Virus record (IMG/VR): IMGVR_UViG_3300011113_000395
Coordinates: 1 to 26,609 of that record
Strand: one strand, 5' to 3'
Length of the DNA stretch: 26,609 nucleotides
From: a virus
The position numbers and the translations under genes are program-made. This document shows positions 11,994 to 20,370 of this stretch, one piece after another. The notes under the pieces were generated by a model. That model ran no database searches. It had not been told where the DNA came from and saw nothing but the letters and a program-made list of their open reading frames with translations. How positions within the stretch are numbered: the first letter of the stretch is position 1; each line of letters starts with the position of its first letter.

Positions 11994-13595
11994 TCACTTA
12001 CCGTGCTTTGCACGAAGACCTTTTAAAACAGCACCCGCTACTTTTTCGCCACGCTCCTCTGATCCGTAACGCTCACCTGCTTCCTTAGCAATTTTCCCAA
12101 ATCCCTTTCCAGGTAAACCAAGATCTTCACCCTTTCTTGCCTTTTTGGCAGAATAAGACTTTCTCTTTGCCTCAACAATGCTCTGAATCATTTCAGAATT
12201 CATCTCAGTCATTAAGTAATGAGCTTCTTTCACTGTTTCTGCCTGTTCAGTATCAAATAGATACTCAAGAACTAAATCATAAGCATCATATTCGTAAGAT
12301 GCACTAACTGTTTGCTTTTGTGCTTCTGCTTGTGCTTGTGCTTTTCTTCTTCTCTCTTGTTCGGCAGCGAGAGCAGTTCCTGCAGGTGCTGGTTTGTTGA
12401 GTTCTTCTGGTTTATTAAACTTCTCAACATCCTTTCTTACACTAGTGATGTTAGCACCAGTTACATCCTGACCCTGCTGTCTCATTTGAGATGCTTTTTG
12501 CATATCTCTTAATTCAGCAGCCTGTTGAGACATTGTGCTCTGCCCTGCTGGTTTTGCTGCAGGTTCTGTCTTAGGCTTAGCAGGTGCTACTGCAGGTTGA
12601 GTTGGTTTAGCAGCAATTGTATTGGTTGCCTTTACCTCAGGAGCAGCTGCTGCAGGGGTTGGTTTTGCAGGAACGGTTGCTTTTGGTGCAACATTTTTTG
12701 AACCTTGAGCAATGACTTGTGCTCTAGTTTGACCTTTTTGTACTTCTGCAGATTTACCGCCACCAGCTTTGAATAGTGCTTCTGTACCTCTTTTTTGAAT
12801 ATCTGCAGCAGTTAGTTTGGGGTCTTTTTTCATTGCTGCAGCACCGCCACCAGCGGCAAAAGCAGTTTTACCTCCTAATGCTGCAGAAGCATTGAATTTT
12901 GCTTTGTCACCCGTTGGTGCAGTTTTAGCAGCAGGGGCTCCTCCTCCGCCGCCAGCAAGTGCCTGAACTGCTCTCATACCACCTTCAAAAGCAGCACCAC
13001 CTAAGACAGCTTTTCCAGCAAGTTTAGCTGCACCTGCTAACTTGCCGCCAGCACCGCCTGGGAGCTTATTTAAAGCACCTGTTGCAACGTTTTTAATATT
13101 AGAAATTGCACCACCAATAGCACCCTTAGCGCCTTGTAGAGCGCGTCCAATTGCAGGTCTAACAACAGCACTTGCCTTTGCGCCTTGCTGAGCAACTCTA
13201 GTAGCAGCGGTTCCAGCTGCTTTTAAAGCTCCTCCTGCTCTAGCTAACATACCCGTTTTTTGAGCAAATTGAGCACCTTTTACAGCAGCTTGACCAATTC
13301 TGAGGGCAGCTCCAAGAATTTCATCCAACTGTTGCATCTGCTCTTCAATATATTCTTCAGAAACAACACTTTCAATAAGCAAAGTTCCTTCAACAATTGC
13401 AAAAATATCTTCAGCAATTACTTCATTATCAACATTAGCAAAATACTCAAGAACATCAATAGCGGTATGTCCTTGAGAAATTAATGCATATGCTACGGTT
13501 TCAAAAATTTCTTGTTCTAATGATTCTTGGGGAGAATATACAGCATTATATGCTCCCATCATATTACGAACTTCAGTTGCTGTAATTTTAGACAT
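11994..13595 (-). CDS. Ala-rich low-complexity virion-associated protein
   Basis: This 533-residue protein has three parts. The N-terminus (1-95) is acidic and helical (SKITATEVRNMMGAYNAVY, many Glu). The middle is very long and Ala/Gly/Lys/Pro-rich (about 100-420) with repeats such as ALKAAGTAATR and PAKPTPAAAAPEVK. The C-terminal domain (about 425-533) ends in a basic helix-rich segment (KSYSAKKARKGEDLGLPGKGFGKI, then ERYGSEERGEKVAGAVLKGL, RAKHGK). The C-terminal AVxxxLRAxHG motif recurs at the end of the 509-aa protein at 20367. Its own late promoter and terminator point to a late, probably virion-internal protein. The enzymatic role, if any, is unknown. Confidence 0.75.
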   Translation of the reverse strand: MSKITATEVRNMMGAYNAVYSPQESLEQEIFETVAYALISQGHTAIDVLEYFANVDNEVIAEDIFAIVEGTLLIESVVSEEYIEEQMQQLDEILGAALRIGQAAVKGAQFAQKTGMLARAGGALKAAGTAATRVAQQGAKASAVVRPAIGRALQGAKGAIGGAISNIKNVATGALNKLPGGAGGKLAGAAKLAGKAVLGGAAFEGGMRAVQALAGGGGGAPAAKTAPTGDKAKFNASAALGGKTAFAAGGGAAAMKKDPKLTAADIQKRGTEALFKAGGGKSAEVQKGQTRAQVIAQGSKNVAPKATVPAKPTPAAAAPEVKATNTIAAKPTQPAVAPAKPKTEPAAKPAGQSTMSQQAAELRDMQKASQMRQQGQDVTGANITSVRKDVEKFNKPEELNKPAPAGTALAAEQERRRKAQAQAEAQKQTVSASYEYDAYDLVLEYLFDTEQAETVKEAHYLMTEMNSEMIQSIVEAKRKSYSAKKARKGEDLGLPGKGFGKIAKEAGERYGSEERGEKVAGAVLKGLRAKHGK

Positions 13596-13621
13596 TTCTT
13601 TCTTTTAGTTTTCTATAATTT

Positions 13622-13654
13622 TATTTATAAAAAAAAGAGGGTGCTAAGACCCTC
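13622..13654 (-). terminator. Terminator fused to a late promoter before the 533-aa gene
   Basis: On the minus strand GAGGGT (13649-13654) and ACCCTC (13637-13642) form a 6-bp hairpin followed by eight T. The last T begins TATAAATA (13622-13629), an exact T4 late consensus 27 bases before ATG 13595. One 33-base stretch both ends the nrd operon and starts the next gene. The stop codon of the 46-aa gene lies in the hairpin. Confidence 0.8.
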
Positions 13655-13793
13655 ATTTAACATCATCATTAGTTTTACCTAACCATTCTTTTTCGTAATC
13701 AAAATCTCCAAAAAGGAAATCATCATATTCTGCTGCTTGTCGATAAGCATCTAATATTGCAGTTTTATCCCACTCAAAGTTGGAATCCTGCAA
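13653..13793 (-). CDS. short acidic protein after nrdB, start uncertain
   Basis: The reading frame overlaps the end of nrdB and continues past it for 120 bases to TGA 13653. No ATG lies near; TTG at 13793 gives 46 residues and GTG at 13826 is an alternative. The product is acidic and aromatic (NFEWDKTAILDAYRQAAEYD, then FLFGDFDYEKEWLGKT), which looks like real coding sequence. It is the last gene before the terminator. The function is unknown. Confidence 0.5.
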   Translation of the reverse strand: MQDSNFEWDKTAILDAYRQAAEYDDFLFGDFDYEKEWLGKTNDDVK

Positions 13794-14916
13794 AGGAGTC
13801 TTTGGTAACGTCTTGTTTAATTCCACCAACGATGTAGGATTCCACTTCTGTTTCTTGTGGGGCAACTTGAAGACCCTTTGAAGAAATCCAGTGCTCTGTC
13901 CAAGGTAGTGGATTATTTTTTGCGGGAATGTCATAAAGTGGTTTCAGTCCAATTGCTTTCATTCTACGGTTCGCAATCCATTCAACATATTGCTGTAGCA
14001 ATTTGTCATTGAGTCCAATCATCGAACCATTTTTAAACAGATATTCTGCCCAAAGTTTTTCTTGGTTTACAGCGTTCTCAAAGGTTTTATAAATCCACTG
14101 CTCCTCTTCTTTGGCAATTTGTGCCATCTCAGGATCATCACCCTCTTTCCACTTGTTCATAATATTCTGAGTGATAACCAAATGCTGGTTCTCATCACGA
14201 GCGATCAGTGAGATGATTTTTGCACTTCCTTCCATAAGCTTGAGCTCGCCAAACGCAAAACTACAAGCGAAGCTGACGTAAAAGCGAATACCTTCAAGAA
14301 TATTAACGTTTGCAACTGCTCTGAAAAGTTTTCTTTTGAGTTCATACCTTGCTTCTTGTGCGTAAGGAACTTGTTCCAAAGCATGGACCCACTCATTTGA
14401 ATTATCATAATGATGGGCACTATTGATGAAATCATTATATGCCTGAGTGACACTCACGGCACGTTCCATAATACGATCATCTTTTAAAATCGTATCAAAA
14501 ATTTCAGATGGGTCTGAATAAACATTCTTGATGATATAAGTGTAAGAACGAGAATGGATCATCTCCATAAACTCCCACACTTTCATACATGCTTCCAGTT
14601 CAGGCAGTGAACAATATGGCGCGAACGCCATTCCAGGTCCACGACCCTGAACTGAGTCCAGCATCACCTGATACTTCAGATTGCTGGTAAAAATGTGCTT
14701 TTGCTCTGGGCGTAGCATATGATAGTCGCTACGATCTTTTTGAAGAGATACCTCTTCGGGTCTCCAGAAGTAACCCAGTTGCTGTGTTGTTAGTTTATCG
14801 AAAATTGGATACTTGTAAGAATCGTATCTTTGTATTCCTAATGGTTGTCCAAAAAACATTGGTTGCTTTTTGGTATCTACTTCATGAGAGTTAAAAACGG
14901 TCATTGATTCGACCAT
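13774..14916 (-). CDS. nrdB: class Ia ribonucleotide reductase small subunit
   Basis: NrdB makes the tyrosyl radical needed by NrdA to reduce ribonucleotides to deoxyribonucleotides. ATG at 14916 is chosen because GGAGGG lies 7 bases before it; a GTG 14 codons up (14958) is possible. The 380-residue product has FMEMIHSRSYTYIIKN with metal ligands Glu118 and His121 and radical Tyr125, and LIARDENQHL with Glu242 and His245. KKQPMFFGQPLGIQRYD near the start is typical of T4-like NrdB. It overlaps nrdA if the GTG is used. It supplies dNTPs from host RNA turnover for phage DNA synthesis. Confidence 0.96.
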   Translation of the reverse strand: MVESMTVFNSHEVDTKKQPMFFGQPLGIQRYDSYKYPIFDKLTTQQLGYFWRPEEVSLQKDRSDYHMLRPEQKHIFTSNLKYQVMLDSVQGRGPGMAFAPYCSLPELEACMKVWEFMEMIHSRSYTYIIKNVYSDPSEIFDTILKDDRIMERAVSVTQAYNDFINSAHHYDNSNEWVHALEQVPYAQEARYELKRKLFRAVANVNILEGIRFYVSFACSFAFGELKLMEGSAKIISLIARDENQHLVITQNIMNKWKEGDDPEMAQIAKEEEQWIYKTFENAVNQEKLWAEYLFKNGSMIGLNDKLLQQYVEWIANRRMKAIGLKPLYDIPAKNNPLPWTEHWISSKGLQVAPQETEVESYIVGGIKQDVTKDSFAGFQL

Positions 14917-14938
14917 CGATTTACCCTCCAAACCTGTC

Positions 14939-17236
14939 TTAAATCTTACAAGACTCACAATCTTCCTCCTCTGAATCTAGAATATCGGAAATTAAATTCT
15001 CAAGAGACTGACGGGTTTCTTCAACCTCATCATTCTTCATGTCGTGTGTATTTTGGTAATAGCTGGTTTTCCAGCCGTACTTATATGTAGTCAAAAGGTC
15101 CTGCGCCATTACTGAAGTAGGAACTTCATTATCTGGGTAATTTTCTGGATTATAGGACCAGTTTCCAGAAATCGCTTGATCAAAGAACTTTTGCATAACA
15201 GCAACAATATGAATATAACCGCGATTGCTAGGCATATCCCACAGCAGCGTATAGTTGTTCTTAAGTGTTTGATACTGGGGAACAATCTGCTTGAGTGGTC
15301 CCTTCTTCGACTTCTTAATGGACAAGTATCCGCGAGGTGGTTCGATTCCATTGGTTGCGTTTGACACAACGGAACTGCTCTCCGATGGCATCTGTGCGGA
15401 CAGTGTTGAGTTCCGTACCCCGTATTGTAAAACCTGTGCTCTAAGACCTTCCCAATCATATTTCAATTCGTTCGGAACGATTTCATCAACGTCTTTCTTG
15501 TAAGTATCTATGGGAAGAATACCCTGCCCATACTTAGTTCTGTGTGAATATTCACACGCACCCTTTTCTTTGGCAAGATCAACCGTTGCTTGAATCAGAT
15601 AATACTGGAATGCCTCAGTCAGATCGTGTACCAGTTTCCAGGCACCAGGATCATCATAGTGCTCTCCGTGTTTGGCGAGATAATGGGCAAGACCAATAAA
15701 TCCTACCCCAAGTGAACGACGTGCTCTGGTGGCGATTTCTGCTGCTCTGACGGGGTATCCTTGAAAATCAATGAGCTCATCAAGGCTCCTAACAGCAAGA
15801 TCGCAAAGAACTTGAAGATCCTCAAGATCCCTGATTTTGCCAACATTGACAGCAGAAAGAATGCAAAGAGCAATTTCACCATCGGTATCATCAATATGCT
15901 GTAAAGGTTTGGTTGGTAGCGTAATCTCTTGACAGAGATTGCTCATCTCAACTTTATCAATAAATGATGAGTGAGAATTACAGTGATCAATATTCATAAT
16001 GTAAATACGACCAGTCTCTGCACGTTCTTTCAAGAGTGAAAGAAATAATTCTTGACCGCCAATAGTTTTTCTTGCAACAGACTCATCTCGTTCATAACGT
16101 ACATATAACTCGTCAAATCCATCAGTGCCAAAAGCATCATACAAGCCAGGAACATCGTGGGGAGAGAAGAGTGAGATGTCTTCGTTGCGGATGAATCGTT
16201 CATAGAACAGTTTAGAGATTTGGATACTATAGTCTAACTTACGAACACGATTATCCTCGGTTCCTTTGTTATTTTTTAATACTAGGATATCTTGGATTTC
16301 TTGATGCCAGATAGGAAAGTGGACTGTAGCTGAACCACCTCTGATCCCGTTTTGAGTGCAGCATCGTACAGTTGCCTCAAACTTTTTAAGGAAGGGGACA
16401 ACGCCTGTGTGCTGTACCTCTCCGCCTCTGATTTTACTGTTGATGCCACGGATGCGACCTGCGTTGATACCGATACCCGCCCTTTGTGCAACATATCTGC
16501 CAATAGCCATATCGCTAGTAAAGATACTATCGAGGGTGTCATCAACATCAACAAGGACACAGCTAGCGTATTGTCTAAGTGGCGTTCGCACTCCCGCCAT
16601 GATGGGGGTTGGAATGTTGATTTTGTGTTTTGAGATTGCATCGTAGTACTTCCTAACGTAATCTAAACGTGTTTCCTTAGGATACTTGGAAAAGATAGTT
16701 GCAGCAATCAAAAGGTACATAAACTGTGGCGTTTCATAAAGTGCCCCAGTGCTTCTGTCTTGCACGAGGTACTTATCAACGACCTGACGTAAACCTGCAT
16801 AAGTGAACAGATAGTCACGGCTATGATCAATGAACGACTGAAGTTTTTCAAACTCTTCATCAGAATACAGTGATAGGATCTCTGGATCGTATACTCCTCT
16901 GCCCACACAACGCTCTACATGCTGCTTCACAGTGGGGCAATCGTAGATACGACCAAACAACTGCTTACGAAGGGCAAACAGCAGCAGACGGGCAGCAACG
17001 AACTGATAATTGGGGTGGTCCAGATCAATCAGGTCAGAAGCAGAACGAATCAGAATCTCCTGAATTTCTGCAGTGGTAATACCATCATAAAATTGGATTC
17101 CAGACTGCATCTCAACCTGTGATGCAGATACGTTTGCGAGGTCTTTACATGCCTCTTCCACCATAACGTGGAGTTTATTTAAATCAAGGGGTTCAGTTTT
17201 ACCATTTCTTTTGACGACTTTCGTTCCGTTGCTCAT
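14939..17236 (-). CDS. nrdA: class Ia ribonucleotide reductase large subunit
   Basis: NrdA binds substrate and carries out the radical reduction. The 765 residues begin with an ATP-cone-like segment (KVVKRNGKTEPLDLNKL, 7-23, with TAEIQEILIRSASDLI). Cys226 (RQYASCVLVD) and Cys458 (ALCILSA) are the redox pair. MSNLCQEITLPT holds the catalytic Asn433, Cys435 and Glu437. The C-terminus ends DCESCKI, the Cys760/Cys763 pair that exchanges with glutaredoxin or thioredoxin. No residue of the active set is missing, so the enzyme should be functional. ATG at 17236 overlaps the primase stop by 4 bases and follows GGAAGA. Confidence 0.97.
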   Translation of the reverse strand: MSNGTKVVKRNGKTEPLDLNKLHVMVEEACKDLANVSASQVEMQSGIQFYDGITTAEIQEILIRSASDLIDLDHPNYQFVAARLLLFALRKQLFGRIYDCPTVKQHVERCVGRGVYDPEILSLYSDEEFEKLQSFIDHSRDYLFTYAGLRQVVDKYLVQDRSTGALYETPQFMYLLIAATIFSKYPKETRLDYVRKYYDAISKHKINIPTPIMAGVRTPLRQYASCVLVDVDDTLDSIFTSDMAIGRYVAQRAGIGINAGRIRGINSKIRGGEVQHTGVVPFLKKFEATVRCCTQNGIRGGSATVHFPIWHQEIQDILVLKNNKGTEDNRVRKLDYSIQISKLFYERFIRNEDISLFSPHDVPGLYDAFGTDGFDELYVRYERDESVARKTIGGQELFLSLLKERAETGRIYIMNIDHCNSHSSFIDKVEMSNLCQEITLPTKPLQHIDDTDGEIALCILSAVNVGKIRDLEDLQVLCDLAVRSLDELIDFQGYPVRAAEIATRARRSLGVGFIGLAHYLAKHGEHYDDPGAWKLVHDLTEAFQYYLIQATVDLAKEKGACEYSHRTKYGQGILPIDTYKKDVDEIVPNELKYDWEGLRAQVLQYGVRNSTLSAQMPSESSSVVSNATNGIEPPRGYLSIKKSKKGPLKQIVPQYQTLKNNYTLLWDMPSNRGYIHIVAVMQKFFDQAISGNWSYNPENYPDNEVPTSVMAQDLLTTYKYGWKTSYYQNTHDMKNDEVEETRQSLENLISDILDSEEEDCESCKI

Positions 17237-18204
17237 ATTTTCTTCCAGTTGTTAAACTTAATTTTTGCTTCTAAACCTGAGTGAGTATTTAATTTTATCA
17301 CATCCATAACATTAAGTCCAGCGAGCACCATATCATTGATGTCTTTTTGGACTATGCTAGTTGGCCAAATGACGATTCGTTGTCCTCTGGAGATGGTAGA
17401 GGCATAGCGGGAGACGATTTCGGAATTTCGTGGTTCGTTATCATAGATCCACACACAATTACTGATACCCCACTTATTAAGATCAGCATCAGCTCCGCAC
17501 ATAGCAATCGAGTTTGGAATGAAAGTTGAGTCGAATGGACCCTCCGTAACATAAACTGTCTCCTCCTTATTGATTTTTTCAAGTCCATAGATTTTTGGTA
17601 CATCATCGTAAAGCATCACGGTAATATATTTAACAGGGTTAGGTCCTAGTGCTCTCCCCTGAAAACCAATCAAGTTACTTTCAGTATCATACATTGGTAT
17701 AATAATGCGACTCTCATCCCTACCGATAGTGTCAAACGTAACTTTTTGAGCGTTTGTCCACTCCTTAAATTTGTTAGCAAAATAAAACTTTTCGGGATCA
17801 AGGCGCCTTTTTTCTAGATATTCTCTGGCAATTTGTACTTCTGATGCTTTTGGCAAATCCAGTTTCTTTTTAAAGACTGGTTTAGTGAACTCAAACTTTG
17901 GTTCTTCGACAACGAAGTTTTTTCCAGTGTGCCCTTCCTTAAACTTTTCCATTGTGTACTGCTTATACAGTACGGCATCAATCTCTTTGAGAAAATTATT
18001 AAAAGACATACTAGCGCCACAATTATGGCACTTGAAGTTGGTATTGTTCTTTACAGGATACAAATATCCCCTCGTCTTGTTCTTGTTCTTCTGGGAGTCC
18101 CCACAGATAGGGCAGCGGAAGTTGTAGAGATCCGACTTGACCCTTTTAAATTTTTGCAAGCGTGATGAAACGAGTCCAATGTACTTGGAATCAACAAAAT
18201 CCAT
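17233..18204 (-). CDS. 61: DNA primase, T4 gp61-type
   Basis: This primase makes RNA primers at the replication fork with the gp41 helicase. An N-terminal zinc ribbon has CPICG (Cys31, Cys34) and CHNCG (Cys59, Cys62). The TOPRIM catalytic core includes YVTEGPFDSTF (Glu221) and VWIYDNEPRN (about 262-270), in line with the Glu and DxD-type acidic residues of TOPRIM. The 323 residues are close to T4 gp61 length. It is followed by nrdA in a 4-base overlap. Helicase lies 8 kb upstream in the same direction. Confidence 0.93.
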   Translation of the reverse strand: MDFVDSKYIGLVSSRLQKFKRVKSDLYNFRCPICGDSQKNKNKTRGYLYPVKNNTNFKCHNCGASMSFNNFLKEIDAVLYKQYTMEKFKEGHTGKNFVVEEPKFEFTKPVFKKKLDLPKASEVQIAREYLEKRRLDPEKFYFANKFKEWTNAQKVTFDTIGRDESRIIIPMYDTESNLIGFQGRALGPNPVKYITVMLYDDVPKIYGLEKINKEETVYVTEGPFDSTFIPNSIAMCGADADLNKWGISNCVWIYDNEPRNSEIVSRYASTISRGQRIVIWPTSIVQKDINDMVLAGLNVMDVIKLNTHSGLEAKIKFNNWKKI

Positions 18205-18217
18205 TATAAAGAAGATA

Positions 18218-18631
18218 CTACTTCGCTCTTTCTATTGTAGCAGGAGCAGGAGTGGGAGTCAATAGAGTTTTCATTACTGGAATAATATTAATCGCTATTA
18301 AAACAGCAGCAATGATTGCCCCAAACTGCCATCTAAACTTTTTAAGATCTTCGACTACTTTTTCTAATGATTCAACTCTTGTAAGAATTGTTTTATAATC
18401 TTCTTTATTTTCGTCTTTTAAATCGTCTATCATTCTAACAATCAGTTCATCGTTTCTTATACTTTGTTCTATTCTTTCATCGTGCTTCGCAAGAATCGTG
18501 GCAATTCTTGAGTTACCCTCAGAGATCTTATCGACCGCAGATTCTAACTTTGCAAGCATTTCGCGGGATAGGTCTTCATAAATGCCGAGTTTAGATTCAA
18601 GAACCGCTAATTTTGGATCTTGTGAGAACAT
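18218..18631 (-). CDS. coiled-coil protein with C-terminal membrane anchor
   Basis: This 137-residue protein is mainly coiled coil (about 5-100: LAVLESKLGIYEDLSREML, DLKDENKEDYKTILTRVES). A membrane segment near the C-terminus (about 103-125, FGAIIAAVLIAINIIPVMKTL) and a short Pro/Ala tail follow. Similar tail-anchored coiled coils are common unassigned genes in cyanomyoviruses. It could be a membrane scaffold or a spanin- or hemolysin-like lysis helper, but nothing specific shows this. Confidence 0.7.
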   Translation of the reverse strand: MFSQDPKLAVLESKLGIYEDLSREMLAKLESAVDKISEGNSRIATILAKHDERIEQSIRNDELIVRMIDDLKDENKEDYKTILTRVESLEKVVEDLKKFRWQFGAIIAAVLIAINIIPVMKTLLTPTPAPATIERAK

Positions 18632-18632
18632 C

Positions 18633-18845
18633 TTACTTTCTCTTTTTCTTTGAGTTTATAAGGGCAGATTTATAAGGAGGTGGTAGTCTTCTAGCAACTT
18701 TACTCCTACCATCAAATTTCATAACCTTATCATATCCAGCAACAGGACCTTTTGGTTCAGCGGCTCCTGTAAACCCACCAGCCCCAACAACCATTCCTTC
18801 TTCTTTAAGAGTCCTGATGATAGAAATAATTTTATCGATATCCAT
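18633..18845 (-). CDS. conserved small basic T4-like cyanophage protein
   Basis: This 70-residue protein has a helical start (DIDKIISIIRTLKEEG), then MVVGAGGFTGAAEPKGPVAG and FDGRSKVARRLPPPYK, and ends SKKKRK. The GGFTG and RSKVARRLPPPY pattern is one I associate with small proteins beside structural genes in T4-like cyanophages. The function is unknown. It overlaps the upstream gene by 1 base. Confidence 0.65.
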   Translation of the reverse strand: MDIDKIISIIRTLKEEGMVVGAGGFTGAAEPKGPVAGYDKVMKFDGRSKVARRLPPPYKSALINSKKKRK

Positions 18846-19216
18846 TAGATTGACTGCAATATGTTAAGGCAATTCTGATCTGGTTTTATAAAATGTATCT
18901 GTGATCTTGGATATTCAGGAATTCGATGTAAGAATACTAAAAAACTTTTTATAGATGGCCAAAGATCCTTTTCCAAATTGTAAAACAACAAAGGAACAGC
19001 TGCATCATCAAAGACATTGAATAAAACAGTCAGGTGATTAAGAATCAAGTGAGTCTTAAGAACACCTGTGTTTTTATATCTTTTCAGCAACCTTTTCACA
19101 TACTTAATTCTTTTCAAATCATCCTCAAAATCTTCTCTAGTAAGAGCTTGAGGATTATTATAGAATTTTATGGCAAATAATAAGTAATTATTTTCATTCA
19201 ACTCATCAAATCTCAT
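18845..19216 (-). CDS. conserved helical phage protein, unknown
   Basis: This 123-residue all-helical protein has RFDELNENNYLLFAIKFYNN, DDLKRIKYVKRLLKRYKNTG, LILNHLTVLFNVF and LWPSIKSFLVFLHRI. The pattern resembles a conserved hypothetical protein of T4-like phages. There is no membrane segment and no catalytic motif. It lies between a structural-type gene and two small genes, 11 bases after the former. Confidence 0.65.
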   Translation of the reverse strand: MRFDELNENNYLLFAIKFYNNPQALTREDFEDDLKRIKYVKRLLKRYKNTGVLKTHLILNHLTVLFNVFDDAAVPLLFYNLEKDLWPSIKSFLVFLHRIPEYPRSQIHFIKPDQNCLNILQSI

Positions 19217-19227
19217 ATCAAATCATA

Positions 19228-20064
19228 TCATGCTTTTACTGTTAAACCTGTAGTACCTAAACCAACGTTAGCAACGCCAAGTGAATTAACTCCACCACCT
19301 GCTCCACCAATTCCACGAATAATATCTGAAGTGAAGGTTGTTACAATACCTGCACCATTGCAAGCATCAGTAATAACTCCAACAACAGGGCGGGTCATAT
19401 CAATCTTAAGAATTGTACCAATACCCGAAGATCCTGCCCCACCAGCACCAAATCTTGGTGTAGTAAATGCAAATGCAATTCTGTTACTGATTTGACCGTT
19501 GAAACTAGTATTCTTAACAAGACTACCAGCAACCGAATTAACTCCAACTGGTAAATAATTAAAGACTGTGGATCCATTAGCAAATGATGCTGCAGTTGCA
19601 ACAAAGTTTGTTGAAATTGTACCAGTTACAGCATTATATCCATTAACAGCAATTGTTGCTCCAGCACTACAGAACACCAATTCGTTGAATACTAAGTGAA
19701 CGTATCCTGTTGCTCCAGTTGAAATACCCACAGTTGCTCCAGCACCAACTCCAATTGGATTTGATCTGCCTGGCTCTTCAAAGAAAACCGCAACTGGTTG
19801 TGCAAGTCCAGATCCTTGTCTTGCCCCTAGGATATCTGAAGCAGATCCAGTTGAAAGACCAGCAACAGGAACGATAACTTCATCATAATAATTTGTCGAA
19901 AGACCCGATTGCTCAACAGTGCCGTATCTTCTATATACCCAACCGCGATTATCTGCAAACGCATTATGAGGTGTATTGTTTCTGTCAGCATTGCTAAAAT
20001 GCTTTGGAATATTATATCCGTTCGCTGCAGTTTCAGTGGTTGTAGAAATGCCCCAAAGTGACAT
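19228..20064 (-). CDS. virion structural protein (cyanomyovirus type)
   Basis: This 278-residue protein starts SLWGISTTTETAANGYNIPK, with DRNNTPHNAF, RGWVYRRYGT and TNYYDEVIVPVAGL. The rest is Gly/Ala/Ser/Thr-rich and beta-like (GVGAGATVGISTGATGYVHL, ending GLGTTGLTVKA). This matches a class of cyanomyovirus structural proteins. The exact virion position is not known to me. An exact late promoter (20095-20102) lies 30 bases upstream. Confidence 0.72.
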   Translation of the reverse strand: MSLWGISTTTETAANGYNIPKHFSNADRNNTPHNAFADNRGWVYRRYGTVEQSGLSTNYYDEVIVPVAGLSTGSASDILGARQGSGLAQPVAVFFEEPGRSNPIGVGAGATVGISTGATGYVHLVFNELVFCSAGATIAVNGYNAVTGTISTNFVATAASFANGSTVFNYLPVGVNSVAGSLVKNTSFNGQISNRIAFAFTTPRFGAGGAGSSGIGTILKIDMTRPVVGVITDACNGAGIVTTFTSDIIRGIGGAGGGVNSLGVANVGLGTTGLTVKA

Positions 20065-20094
20065 GTTTTTTACCTATAATTCTTTTTCTATTGA

Positions 20095-20135
20095 TATTTA
20101 TAAAAAAAAGAGACCTTTAGTTTTAGGTCTCTTTT
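20095..20135 (-). terminator. Terminator fused to a late promoter before the structural gene
   Basis: AAAAGAGACCT (20106-20116) and AGGTCTCTTTT (20125-20135) form a perfect 11-bp stem with an 8-base loop. On the minus strand it is followed by a T-run that becomes TATAAATA (20095-20102). Same design as at 13622-13654. The symmetric A/T flanks could also stop plus-strand transcription. Confidence 0.82.
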
Positions 20136-20153
20136 CTCAATAATGATTAAATC

Positions 20154-20333
20154 TCAAGGTGTTAAATCCTTTGCCCCTTTATCCTTGAGTGCTTTTTGTG
20201 CTTGAAGGAGAATGAGTGAAAGAATGCCGTTTGATTTTACCTTTGGGTTTGCTCCAAGTGCTTCCGAAACTGCAAAAAGAACAGTTGCGATAAGAGTTTG
20301 ATTAGCAAGACACCAAGCGATTACTGCTGACAT
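20154..20333 (-). CDS. 59-aa membrane protein
   Basis: ATG at 20333 follows a strong GGAGG five bases upstream. The peptide has a hydrophobic first half (SAVIAWCLANQTLIATVLFAV, 2-22) with a second hydrophobic stretch (GILSLILLQAQ) and a basic tail (KALKDKGAKDLTP). It lies in the 300-base gap between the 509-aa gene and the structural gene, with its own late-type promoter upstream and a terminator downstream. The strong expression signals suggest an abundant late product. It could be a virion or holin-like protein. Confidence 0.75.
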   Translation of the reverse strand: MSAVIAWCLANQTLIATVLFAVSEALGANPKVKSNGILSLILLQAQKALKDKGAKDLTP

Positions 20334-20363
20334 AATAACCTCCGTGTGAAGAGTATCCTGGAA

Positions 20364-20370
20364 TATTTAT
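20364..20370 (-). promoter_or_regulatory. Late-type promoter (ATAAATA) overlapping a stop codon
   Basis: The minus strand reads GGATAAATATTCC. Its TAA is also the stop codon of the 509-aa gene (20367-20369). It lies 31 bases before ATG 20333. Confidence 0.55.
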
